64,000 bases of DNA, taken from assembly GCA_029379385.1 (NCBI GenBank), contig CM055608.1, forward strand, positions 23,310,350 through 23,374,349, read 5' to 3'. The first letter of the stretch is position 1. Each line of letters begins with the position of its first letter. Position numbers and translations under genes: made by a program. Shown here piece after piece: positions 46,991-58,720 of the stretch. The notes beneath the pieces are model-generated. The model did not search any database, was not told the origin of the DNA, and saw only the letters and a list, made by a program, of their open reading frames with translations. The stretch is from Quillaja saponaria. Lineage: Eukaryota > Streptophyta > Magnoliopsida > Fabales > Quillajaceae.

Positions 46991-48521
46991 AAATTTGAAA
47001 GATGAAAATTTTAAATTTTTAATCTTGAAAGAAATGACTAGAAAAATAATTTCTTAAGAACTGAAATAAAAATTGACGTAATTCCTAAATACCAAAATAA
47101 TAAATAACCCATATTAATACTAGAATTAAAGGTTTTGACCTTATACTTTTCTATAAAAAAAAATTTTTTGCTAAATGCTTTTCTACAATTTTAATACTTA
47201 GAGCTGTAAATTTTTAATAAATACTTATTAATATTTAAATTTATCATTTTGTATCCATCCCATAATTATTAACATATTTAAATATATATATACATATTTT
47301 TTTTCACTTATTTCTCAAACAAAGGACTAAACTATTATTCCATGCCCCTTAAACATTCGAATAAAAAAAAAAATGATAAACAACAATTTTTTCAACCTTA
47401 TCCTAACCCATTTCTTGTCTTTTTTTTTTTCTTTTTTTCTTGAACTTCCAAATAGAAACCCCAACCTCATCAATTTTTATTTATTTTTCCTATCAACAAG
47501 TAGGTAGTATCTAAGTCAAAGCTCGTTGACTATAACTTGAGTACATCAGCATTAGGATTCGTGCACTTGATACCTATAAGTGTGATCACAAGTTGGCCAC
47601 TGTATTTCTTTTTAAATTTTATCATTGCAGTTCCATAAAAAGCAAAAGGACAAGATACACTATTCACCAATTATGGAAATTGGTAAATATTAGTATAATT
47701 ATAGATTTATACAATTGTTAATAAAAAAAGAAAAATAGAATAATAAAAGAAAAGAAAATAATGTGTACAAAAAATAAGTCCAATCAGTAAAATGATTCAT
47801 CCAATTATTATATATTTTTTTATTTTTGCAAACAAAACACATCCAATTCTTCTTAATGTAGCCTAAGTGGCTAAAGCAATTGCGCTTTTGTTGTTTTCTG
47901 CTGGCTTGCTTTGCTTGTCTCCATTCACTTCAATTATTTTGGGTATCTTTCTTTCTTATTTTCAATGGGTGACAAAAATACATGGGGTGCATTTTTATGA
48001 CTTTTTTTCTACATTGCCTAGTTATGGACCCTTCCTATTGTCCATAGTAATCAAATCACAACTAAAGCAAAATTGGTATTGATAACCCAGTATAGATACA
48101 CCACCCATCCATAATCATAAATAGATCAAAACCAACATTGTGACAATGAATGACTATATAAAGTTAATCTCAATTAAGAGCAAGCAAGATTTCAACTTTT
48201 AAAAAGTTTGATTTCCATTTCTAAACAAAACAAACTATACATTCTCATTTTATTTAATAAAAAATGTGACAAATTCATGGTATCAGACTATGTACATTCG
48301 TTCTTATCTTACGATTTAAATTATTAAACTTAATGATATAAAATTCATCAAACATAATTTTAGAAGACAGCTAGTTTTATATAAGATGCTAATCAAATCA
48401 TCATAGATTAAATCTAAATTTATTTATGAATATATTTATATTTTAAAATATACTAAAGGGATTATAAAAATATCATTAATTTTTAAAAGATTTATTTTTC
48501 TATTAATTATTAAATAAGAAA
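46991..48521. other. AT-rich intergenic region
   Basis: No gene supported. An open frame of 71 codons at 47867-48082 (+) starts MAKAIALLLFSAGLL and is hydrophobic, but it has no recognisable family, promoter or splice context. T- and A-runs abound (47420-47450, 48500). Confidence 0.4.
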
Positions 48522-49970
48522 AAATTGACACTGTGCCATTCACTGTTTTATTTGACTCACTATATAAGCATTTTCGTTGTGCAATTGTGCATGCCACAAT
48601 ATTATCATTTCATTATAATCAATAGCAACGAGAGAACTGATCACAAAACTTTCGAAAACAACAAAGTTTATAAGTTCCACATAACAATTATTACTCTTTA
48701 TTTTAAACTTTAACTACACTAATTAAAGATAAGATACTCACTTTATTCTTCAGATCCTTTTTTGCTTTAATTATGCTTAATTGTGACTAACTATAATAGT
48801 TATATCGAATTAAACATGCGTGTTATCTAATAGTATTGTATTAGATCTTAGACTCCTTTATCAAGTTTTTGTTGTACGATCGAATTATCGTGACAACAAG
48901 ACTACTTAATCTAATAAATTTTTTTTTTTTCTGGTTATCAAGTAATATTCGGATTAGATTACTTGTATACTGATTAATTTAACTTTCTAATTCAATAAAA
49001 GAACAAACCGTCTAATGCTTTGAAGGTTAATTTGTTGAGAGAGAAAATTATCCTATATTGTAGTCTAAATTAAGGGGAAATCTTTTGAGAAATTTAAACA
49101 AGAAAAGAAAAGAAAGGAAAAAAGTCTTTCTTCATAAAAGATAATGAACATAAAGACAGTATCTTTCAATTTAATTAAAGCCTTATTAATTTCACTCCTT
49201 AATCTTACTGTCTCAAATATCAAATTAAATTTTACTTTCTAATATTTAACACCAGGAAAATATTGATTTGGTTCATCTTACTACCTATTCTTTTCCCCTG
49301 TCTACAACCAACATTTGGAATTGAAGTGAAAACAATGACAGTATGATACATTGAGTTCATGTCATTTTTTGGTATGGTGCACGTCATTCGATGTCATTAT
49401 TGACTCTTAACATGTTAATACTCATTATAGCAGTTCATGTCATTATTGCCCTCATAACAAAAATAAATAAATAAAGATTGGTGAAATTGGAATATTATAA
49501 ATGATTCTTTCTATGATTATATTTGGACCTCAAACTTAACACTTAAATCTAACTTCAACGATTGTGCCATATCGTAAAAAGAAAATTATTTAATGACATT
49601 TGATTTCTGGTTAAAAATAAGTGTAAACTAAGTTGACTAAACTGCAGTAGGATCTAATCCCTTCCAACGTCTTCCCACAATTTATTGGATTCCTCTAGCA
49701 GAATTCACAAAAATAAAATATAACAAGGCTCAACGGTTATCCACAAGCAACAAACTCTGGTAGACAATTTATAATGTTGCAATTTCGGCAAGAAAAGAAC
49801 ATAAATTCTCGCTAACAATTCGTGAGATAGTATAATGTTAAATCGTTTGTGAACTTGTTAAGAGCAATTTGAGTTTGATTTGTTTTCTAAACAAATAGAT
49901 CTCAAATTTTACAAAAATCAACTGGTAAGGTAGAAAGCATGACTCATTTTATATGTTATTAATTTAAATT
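48522..49970. repeat. Segmental-repeat flank, copy 4
   Basis: Starts 'aaaaattgacactgtgccattcactg' and follows the copy 1 order through 'gttaatttgttgagagagaaaa' (49025), 'aaacaatgacagtatgatac' (49330), 'aaactgcagtaggatcta' (49639) to 'gcatgactcattttatatg' (49950). It gives an uninterrupted version of the unit, useful as reference for inserts in the other copies. Confidence 0.65.
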
Positions 49971-50569
49971 AAAATATGCATAAAATTTTATAAACTTTTT
50001 TATATATTAAGTTTGAATAATATTGTTCTATAAACATAAACATTATGTAATATTAAATAGTAAATATATAACAATACTAGATGGATTCGCCCTGTGTGAT
50101 GATTTTTATTTCATTTTTCTTTAAATTTAATTTTTAAAATTTTGAGATTATAAAATTATAATATTTTTTTGTTATTTGTATCTTTTTATATTTTATTTTT
50201 AGAGAGTTGTATAAAATTATTTAGTTTTAGATGTTCTCAACCCTGTGGAATGAACATGTAATTTGTTTATTTTTATTTTTATGTTTTATTCTTTTATTAA
50301 TTAATATTATCACTTGACTTCATTAAAATATAATTTGAAACACTTTAGTAACCTATTTTACATATTTGTCATTTTTTCGTTAAAAATAAAAAATAAAATA
50401 AAAAAAGAAGTAAAGTTTGTAAGGCATCAAATTTATTTTACATGTTTGTCATTTTTTAGTTAAAAAAGAAGTAAAGTTTGTATGACATCAAATTTTAGTT
50501 AAATATATAGTTTGAGGATAAAAGTTGCCTACTTTTTGTTTTAGGAGTTGAACTATTTGGTTTTTTTTT
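49971..50569. other. AT-rich spacer
   Basis: Low-complexity AT-rich DNA. Two imperfect copies of 'tacatttgtcattttttagttaaaaa...gaagtaaagtttgta' lie at about 50355-50480. No gene. Confidence 0.4.
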
Positions 50570-51594
50570 CTTACATAAAGTGACTTCACTACGTGACTCT
50601 TGCAATAAACCAATAAATTTGTGCCACATGGTAAGTCATTCCACATAAACAACCTAGATATAAACTAGTCTAATTTTATAATAAATTAGTTTATTTCACT
50701 CACCACCCACCAATCTCTCCCATAATCTCTCTTGTATTAACTCTTTATTTTTTTCTCTCTCCAACCATTCTCCCTTCTCAACTCTAACTCTCTCTCCTTA
50801 CCATCTCCATCCCACCTCTTCTCCATCCATTACACAATATCAGAGAGCCTACAGTCATTGATCATAACTGCTTTTACCGGAATTCCCATAGTAAATTCTA
50901 AAATTCACACTTAATTTACTAATTCCCACAGTCATTGATCATAACTGCTTTTACCGGAATTCCCATAATAAATTCTAAAATTCACACTTAATTTACTAAA
51001 TTTTAAATAGTGTGCATAGAAAAATTGGGGGTTTCTTATTGCAAAATAGTTTGTCAATAGAACTAATTATAACTCCATCAAACAAGAAAAGTAGGTGTTG
51101 TCTTGTGGCATTAGACATGTTGTAAAAGAGGGTATTCACTATGATGATAGAAAATTTTTTTAAATCTTATAGTAGTTTGTATCAATTGACCTTATCATGT
51201 TCTTTTTATTTCTATGTGAGGGTAAATATAATATTTTCACAATTCAATTTGATTATAATATTCCAATAGAGATATTTCAATAAAAGTGTTTCGATAGAGG
51301 TGGTAGTGGTAAATGGCAATGGGGTTGACTCAGGTAGCTGGGGTGGGTATGGAGAGACCAATGGAAATAGTGAGGGAAAGGAGTTAGATTTGAGAAGAGA
51401 GAAGAAAAAAATAAAAAGTTTGATAGGTGAGAGATTATAAGAGAGAATAGTGGGTGGTTAATGAAATAAATTAATTTATTATAAGATTAGATTAGTTTAA
51501 ATCTGATTAGGTTACTTAGGTGGAGTGACTTACCATGTGATACAAATTTATTGGTTTATTGTAATGGCCACGTGCTGAAGCCACTCTATGTAAG
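50570..51594. mobile_element. Long-TIR DNA transposon (MULE-type MITE), ~1.0 kb
   Basis: About 190 bp at each end are inverted copies of each other: the left starts CTTACATAAAGTGACTTCA and the right, on the - strand, CTTACATAGAGTGGCTTCA. Both continue through 'caataaaccaataaatttgt', 'cacatggtaagtca', 'taataaatta' and 'ccacccac'. No coding sequence inside. A clear target duplication could not be set. The long TIRs favour a Mutator-like origin. Confidence 0.75.
50851..51004. repeat. Tandem duplication of a 77-bp block inside the TIR element
   Basis: The block 'acagtcattgatcataactg' ... 'cacacttaatttacta' at 50851 is repeated at 50928 with one visible change (catagtaaa/cataataaa), so the duplication is young. 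Confidence 0.9.
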
Positions 51595-52388
51595 CGTTTC
51601 TCCTCATTTATACATGCATACATGTCATTTTTTTCCAAAGACTATATATATATATTTTGGCCTTCCCATTAACATTAGTTTTAATGTAATTTATTTATAA
51701 TTATTATTCAGTTTGTAAGGTCCATGCAGTATATATTTAATGTAAATATAACAAAATATTATCTTTGTTGTTAATGGAAGAAATTAAAAACACTAATAAC
51801 TACATAAGGGAAAGAAATAGTTATAAATTTCTCTCTAACTGCAGTATTGACTAATATATTAGTAAAAATAATTTAGTCATTAACCAAATTCTTCAATTTG
51901 TACATGTTATGACTTAATTTTATCTGTTATGGCTCAATTTGTCGTTAATAATTGAGGCTAAATTATACTTATAGTCCCTCAAGTTAAGCAAGAAAGTCAT
52001 TTTAGTCTCTTAACTTTTAAAACCCGACAATGTGATCTCTATACCTTTTAAAATCATGCAATGTCATCCATCCTATCAGCTCTCGTCAATAATAAGCTAA
52101 CAGAAGCTGACATGGATGGATGGCAGCCTATGTGTCTTGCCCACATGGACAAACATTCACATACAAACCCATTTTAAGGTCATTTGCCTCTCAACATCTT
52201 TTTCCTCCTTTCTTCACTCTCTTATCTTCGCATGAATCAGAAAACTTCAATCCTAATCTCTGCCATTATTAGGGTTTTAAAGGTGGGCAATCTTTGAAAT
52301 TGAGGACTAATATTCAAATCAAATGGAAGGATGTTCGATGGATGCTTCTGCCACTTCAAATATCTTTTCAAATATGAGTAAGTGATGT

Positions 52389-52680
52389 TCAAGAACTCCA
52401 ACGATTTTGTGATTATGGTGAGCCTACAAAACTTGCTACAACTTAGGACCACAACGTTAGAAGACGTTATTGGGCTTGTTCAAATTTCTAGGTATGTTAG
52501 TCATTTGTTAGTTTGAATTATTTATGCTTTGGACATCTATAATTTTTCTTACTGATTATATATTTCTGTAGGATGGATTTTTTTGCAATTACTTTGTCTG
52601 GATCAATGCTAAAATATGCAGGCGTGGTAGACATATTATAATACAACAGAGGAAAAGGATTACTTACCTGCAAGGTTGAA
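52389..52680 (+). pseudogene. GRF-type zinc-finger gene remnant inside the MULE
   Basis: Exon 1 reads CDYGEPTKLATT, a stop, then NVRRRYWACSNF (52408-52488). After a donor AG|GTATG and an acceptor TGTAG| the next exon reads DGFFCNYFVWINAKICRRGR (from 52572). This is the plant GRF zinc-finger pattern (C-x-CG-x-P, GRRFY-x-C, then C-x-FFxW...). It is transcribed toward the transposase from the opposite end, starting near the left TIR. An ATG at 52324 (MEGCSMDASATSNIF) may be the old start, one frameshift away. Function of such MULE-linked GRF proteins is not known to me. Stops and a shift make it a pseudogene. Confidence 0.55.
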
Positions 52681-53379
52681 CAATTAGACGCAATGGTTGA
52701 CTGGTGAAGGCAAATGACAAATGTGGCATGCTTTCTTGGTCTGTTAGTTTGGATTCAATGTCTGCTGCTTAGTTCCTAAGAAACTAATCTTGTGTTTGTA
52801 ATATTAGATAGCTCTATAGTTAAGTTATGTAGCTTTCAGTTGTTTTTAGTTTGTGGCATGCTTTCTGGCAGTGTAATATTGTTGCCTAAGAATGTTTGCT
52901 AGGACTTGTTACTTGCACTTGTAATATTAAAGAATGAAATGTAAGCTTTTGGTTTAACCAAGTTAGTTTCTTGCATCCAAAGATATATTAATCAACCTTA
53001 ACCTTAAAAATCAAATAACATCAAAAAAATATCACTTATCATTTCCAATGACAATAAAGCATTCACTACATTGTTTATGATAAATGATAAACTATTGTTA
53101 ACATTTTTCACATCAAAGCATTTATTATAGTTTTGATCAACTAATAAAAAACTATTTCTTCAACCATAAAATGATCTGCATTTGTTAAGGCTCAACAAAA
53201 CCAATTATCAAAGCCCTTGCTCTGTGCAGCTCTACCTATACCATGTTTACTCACTTTACTACTTTCCCTTTATGAAGCCCTTCTTGTTTGTTCTATCCTT
53301 ACAGCTCTACCTCTGCCCCTTTTACTGCCTCTTCCAGCTTTTGACTCTCTTCCTGCTTATCCACCTCTAACTGCACGAC

Positions 53380-56357
53380 CTTGTCCCACATCACTACTTT
53401 CTGTTTGTGAATCAATGCCCTCTCTACCTTGTTTAACTCTGACTGCACCTCTTCTGCCTATAGAACCTCTTGCTGCACCTCTACCTTTGCCCCCAGTTTG
53501 GATTGTGACCTCAAGTCTAGGTCCAGTATTTGTGTTAGCAGCTTCAGGTCTAACAACTTCAGGTTCAACGACTTCAAGGTCCAATAGTTTCAGGTATGAG
53601 TCTTATTTCCTCAGTAGACATACTCACAGTAGTTCCTATAAGTCCTTCTATTATGTCCATACTTCAAGCACCTCCTACATGCCAAACTTGTATTTGCTCT
53701 CTTCCATTTATTGTTTTCTTCCTTTGGATCCTCTTAAGCTTCAATTTGAGCTTTTTGTCTTTTCTTTTTAGGTCTACCAAGTGCCTTTAAGCTGTTATGG
53801 TAATCTAATTGTGTCTCTTTATGCTTTTGGCCATAAAAGCTCCCCATTAATAAGCTTAATGATTTGTTTATAGCAGTTAAAATAGGCCTCTTTCCTAAAG
53901 CAACCACTCAAATAAGCTTCAGCCTCTTCACCCTTGAAGTATATGCAAGTTATGGCATGCTTACATAACATGCTAGTCAATTCCCAAAACCTGTCAATTT
54001 AAAACAATTAGTAACGTACAAAAACAAAACATATTATAACATATATTAAATAATTGCCCCATCCATATAACATCTATAAACAAAGCATTACCTATAGTTG
54101 CAAGTATGAGCATCCAAATCCACTATGAACTTCTCCATTAAAAATGAAGTTTCAAACTTTCTATTACATGCCCACTAAGGTCTCCACATCCCACATTGAT
54201 CAATCTCTTTATTCAACCTTCTTTTTACCTTTGGCATAATGCCACCCTCATATCTAAGCAGTTTCTCCCCTGGAGTTGTGAACCTATTTATAAGGTATTC
54301 TTTGATCCATTCAAACATGCTTATGATAGTCTTGTCTCTTGCATCAAGAATTACTTTATTGAATGCCTCAGTTATGTTATTCATAAGCATATCACATCTA
54401 GGATAAAAACTGAAAGCATGTCTGCACCAAAACCTTCTTAGAGTCTCTAGCAACCAGTCATATGCAAGAGAGTTTATCCTTTTTAGTTCCTCCATATGCT
54501 TCTCCCACATACCAAAATAAGGTGCTTTAGAGTAGCATGCATCAACCCCTTACAACAGATCATCAAAAGTTGGGACAAGTACCTACATATACAATGGAAC
54601 TTTATTACTACATAACAATGGACAAAATTAAATAATAACAAGGATTTTAATTATAAATATACTTACTTTTTGCTGATCTGAAATAAACATATGTCATCCA
54701 ATAGCCTTTCAAGGAACCACGTCCAACTATCTTTAGTCTCCTGCTCAACCACTATAAATGCTAGTGGGAACTATTGATAATTAGGATTAACACTAACAAC
54801 TACTAATAACTAACCCCCATACTTACCCTTCAAATGGAATCCATTAATGCCAATAAATGATCAGCAGGAAACTAAAACCCTCTCTTGCATACCTCAAAAG
54901 AAATATATAGCCTATGAAATAAAGGTGTTACATAAAGCTGAGGTCTTCATAGTTTAATCTGGCATATAGTCCTTGGACTATCCCTTTTCAACTATGCATG
55001 GTAAGCCCATAACTTACTGTATTACTATTTATGTGCGCCTTCTATAATATTCACTGTATTTTTCCTTACTTTGTATGTTATTTTCTTTGATATTCCCACG
55101 GTGTATTTTTTTCTTAAAAGCATCAATCACATCACCCAACTTCATTTTGTAATTAACTTTCACCCTATCCATAATGACTTTTGACACATTTTTTGTTCTT
55201 GCAAAGTTGTTTTAAAGGATTTGTTACATATGTGAGGGGGAGGGGGGGGAGAGGGACTTACAGTCTTAACTCCTAAAATCCCCTGCACCACCTACCTTAC
55301 TACATAACACCCACCACTTATAACAAGACTTGCACTATGCCCTACACCTCAATTTATCATTTTTATTTTTTTTTAAACTTGGTCCTTCTTCCAATTAGTG
55401 GTGAAAACTTTGCTATGGCTTCTTTGAACTCACCTAAATTACTGAACTCCATGCTTGTCTTCCATTCAAAGTCTTTTCACATGTCTTCACTTCTATATCT
55501 ATTGTATTTGACATTTTCAACTCCATCATCATCAGAACCCAAAAGGTTATCAAGCTCATCAATGTCATAACAATCTTCTATGTCTATACCACTTGATGGT
55601 AGAGCTGGGGTAGAAGTTGAAGACACTATTTTCTCTTTACCTTTTGATTTCATTTTCTGTTTTTTGGAAACATAAGCACTCCTAGTAGTTTCATTATCAC
55701 TTTCTTCATTTTCATTAACATACATGTTAAAATGATGATCATCCATCTCCTCATAATTATCTGGTAAGTCACAACTCTTCATTATCACTTTCTTCATTTT
55801 CATTAGAAACATGGATGTCTAAATCTATATCACATCTTGTACACTTTCTTCTGCCTCGTGTAAGTCATCTTGGTTGTTTTCTTCAACTAGTTTTGTCTAA
55901 CATCTCTCTCATTATAAACTCTTATTTCTACATCTATCTAAACATCATTCACACCTCAAGTTATCTTGAGTGTCTATTTTAGGTTGAGGTGTAGAGGATG
56001 GCAATGCTAAACTAATCAGGTCAGGATTTTCTGTACTGTGCTCTAAATATATAGCAACATTCCTCTCAGAATCACTATAGGCAGAGTTCATTATTTCTAT
56101 GACATCATTGTCAGTAGAAAATTCCTTTAAAAAAAATACTACAGGATAACCTAAAGAGTCTCCAAAACAATTTGGTATAGTTGAAATACTTTAACTCCTC
56201 CTTAACGATATCCCTAGAATGGAATTAATCCTTATAGTCTGGTAACACATTGTAAATTTCTACATTTCCCTCTTTGCAACATAATCCCCTCTCAGTTTCA
56301 TCATCCTCAAAATACCCCCATGAAAAAGTATACCTTAATTGGTGAAATAGTATCCAT
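53380..56357 (-). pseudogene. MULE (MuDR-type) transposase, broken
   Basis: In - strand order: start MDTISPIKVYFF (56357) then, shifted, GYFEDDETERGLC and NDVIEIMNSAYSD, resembling the N-terminal PB1-like domain of plant MULE transposases. Next an acidic, low-complexity part (55477-55930; GIDIEDCYDIDELDNL); the MuDR DNA-binding domain (EWKTSMEFSNLGEFKEAIAK, about 55460-55400); the MULE DDE region (AFIVVEQETKDSWTWFLERL, about 54760-54690). After an intron comes the C-terminal helical part (MEELKRINSLAYDWL, WCRHAFSFYPRCDMLMNN, 54175-54510). The SWIM zinc finger follows in pieces (KFIVDLDAHTC and LCKHAITCIYFKGEE, 54150-53910), then a CCHC-like knuckle whose last Cys is Tyr (CRRCLKYGHNRRTY, near 53670) and a Gly/Arg-rich tail (53357-53584). 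Many stops and shifts; no catalytic protein possible. Confidence 0.8.
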
Positions 56358-57058
56358 CTACAACATAACCAAAAAAAAATAAAAAATCACCACCAAGTAC
56401 AAGAACCCTGAACCCAAAAACTAGTCCTCCACAACATAACAAAACCAAAAACAAATAGTTTATGGTATCAGAATATCCACATCATGAACAATGTGGTCCT
56501 ACCACTTATATATTTACCACCAATGCATATAAAAACCATTTAAAAATTAGTACAAACGAAGCATTTGAAAAACAATAAAAAATAAATGAAACAGTTCTCA
56601 AAATAAAAAGTATACCTAAACATAATGCAATTTCACTTTAAATCGGCTTCACAAGTAGAACGCCTAACAGCCAAACACTTAGCAACCTTCTCAATTCCAG
56701 ATAATTTCGATTTTAGTCTCTCTCTCTGCAAGCCCTAGCTTTTAATGTTAATTAAACAAGGGATTTTGGGGGGTAGGGGAAAGGAATGATCAGGGAAGAA
56801 GGAAGTTAATGGGAAGAAGTAACTAACCTTGTAATGAGTATGTATGTGAATGTTTGTCCACATGGGCATGACACATAGGTTGCCATCAATCCACGTTAGC
56901 TTCCGTTAGCTTATTATTGGCAGAAGCTGACGAAGAGGGGAACATTGTATTGTTTTGGGAGTTACAATGATCACATTGTCGGGTTTTGAAAGTTAGGGAC
57001 GAAATTGATTTTCTCACTTAACTTGAGGGATTATAAGTATAATTTAGCTAATAATTAA

Positions 57059-58433
57059 TTAATAACGTAATTCCTAAAATCTATACGACTATTATTTATA
57101 TCTTATATGCAATTAATTTGTGATGAATGCACACTTAAAATTTCTCCTACTATTATTTATATTTTATATTATATTAATTTGCCATGAGTTCACATTAATT
57201 TGCAAATTTCTCTCTATAGAGATTTTGAGAGGTTTAATTTTTTAAAATAACATTTATTAGATATGATTAAAATTTAGACAGGTTCTAAAAGTTACCTGAA
57301 AAATTTTAATAGATAAAGAGAAAATCATCCTAATTAAGTTTTGTATTAACTTCAATATAGAAAAGTTTGAATTTTTTTTATGATGAGAAAAAAGTTTGAA
57401 AGGTCTCTTGTAATTGAAAATTAATGTACATTTATTAAATTAATTTAGATTTTGAAAAGTTTTAAAAGTTATATGGAAAATTTTAATAAATATGAGAAAA
57501 TCATTATCAAATTAATTTATGTATTGTTTCAATATAGAAACGTTAAGATTTGTTTTTTATGATTTATCCCATTAATTACAATTTTCATTTCTTACCCGTT
57601 AATTCTGTAATAATTTTTATTATATTTCATACCCATTTGGAATTTGAGGATTTTTTTTTTTTTTTATGATTTAATGAGAGGTATTACTAAATATTGTCAC
57701 TTTATATAAAAATTCTTTTCTAACAGCAATAAGAAAAAAAAAATTATTAATATCATAATATATGTATATAAACAGTGTTAATTTTATCCAAATTGCACGG
57801 AAAAAGTCTGAAAACACAGATTCCCAATAACCGATCTGCATAATAAAAGTGCAATGATAAATAAACAATACAAATACAAATCATCAATTGATCGAAAATT
57901 CTAAATTGAATCTTAATACAATTGGGTTCATTCTGTCCACACACCCAATTGGGACATAAACCTTATACCTTTTTTTCTTCTTTAAAATAGCAAAACCCCT
58001 TCTGAAACTGAATTTGGCAAGAGATCAGCTTCACTTATTGGGAGTACTAGGTGGTGGGTTCAATTTGGTTTTTTAAAGGTTTTACCAACCGTTTTGAAAT
58101 TTTGGATATCATTCATCTTAGCCTATTTCAGTTTCGGATATATGGGCCTGCTTGTTTGGCCCAAAAATATCAGCCCAACTGTAAAAAAGATTAACGATTC
58201 TCTTTTAACTTTAGCCCAGAGGCACAGTTTTTTCAAGAGCTTGGACAGGATAATGAATTTGGTCCGGAAATTAAGTGGTCTTTCGTTTGGGAAATTTAGG
58301 CTGTCAGATTATTGGTCTATGATGTATAATTCGGTCACGGTTGAAATCGATAATTAATTCCTAACCGAATCCGATAATAAATTAAGAAAATTTTTTAACA
58401 GACTTGATTTGAAAATTGAAATCGAATTGAGAA

Positions 58434-58469
<36 letters not shown>

Positions 58470-58720
58470 TCAATTTCTTCAATTAGTTTTTCTATTATTT
58501 TGAAAATTCCCACCCTTAATTGGGACTAATAAATGTGAATATGTGACAAAAAGTAGACCAATAAAGAGTTTAGATCAATCACTTCAACATTAACAAACAC
58601 GCCTGGAAGAATTTATGAATAGAACAAACTATTTTGAAAAGAATAAACAACTAAAAGCATCTCCTTAATCTATCTTCTATGCATAGTAAATATCTGAAAA
58701 TTGCCAATTAAAAATATTAA
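57059..58720. other. AT-rich region with a degenerate duplication and an (AAT) microsatellite
   Basis: About 57240-57400 and 57415-57560 are imperfect copies ('aaaagttt(t/a)...gaaaattttaataaata...gagaaaatcat', 'caatatagaaa'). A pure (ATA)n tract occupies 58436-58468. An open frame at 58094-58357 (MKFWISFILAYFSFGYMGLL) is hydrophobic at its start but unrecognised and not called. Otherwise no gene. Confidence 0.4.

Larger units (their letters stand above)
51956..57048 (-). mobile_element. Mutator-like element (MULE), 5.1 kb, with long TIRs and target duplication
   Basis: Inverted terminal repeats of about 215 bp (51956-52172 and 56835-57048) share 'gctaaattatacttata', 'cccgacaatgtgatc', 'aataataagctaac' and 'tggacaaacattcacatac'. 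The 10-bp flanks are TAATAATTGA (51946-51955) and TAATAATTAA (57049-57058), a near-perfect target duplication of the size typical for Mutator. Inside are a decayed MuDR-type transposase (- strand) and a GRF zinc-finger remnant (+ strand). It is the remains of an autonomous element that can no longer move by itself. Confidence 0.9.

Noticed and set aside
47867..48082. 71-codon hydrophobic open frame
   Set aside because: Unrecognised, no context; hydrophobic frames arise easily in T-rich DNA.
48278..48288. TGGTATCAGAC, similar to the initiator-Met tRNA primer-binding site of LTR retrotransposons (also near 56463)
   Set aside because: No LTR, gag or pol sequence lies next to either site, and the match stops short of the usual TGGTATCAGAGC.
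50081..50110. Reverse-oriented Helitron 3' end (ctagatggattcgccctgtgtg)
   Set aside because: Hairpin is poor and no matching 5' end (GA before T on this strand) was found.
53217..53771. 184-codon open frame on the + strand
   Set aside because: It is the antisense of the Gly/Arg-rich tail and knuckle of the MULE transposase; its Pro/Leu/Ser bias is what reverse-complemented RG-rich codons give.
58094..58357. 87-codon open frame starting MKFWISFILAYFSFGYMG
   Set aside because: No family, splice or promoter support; composition is that of AT-rich DNA. Could be real but not supportable from sequence alone.
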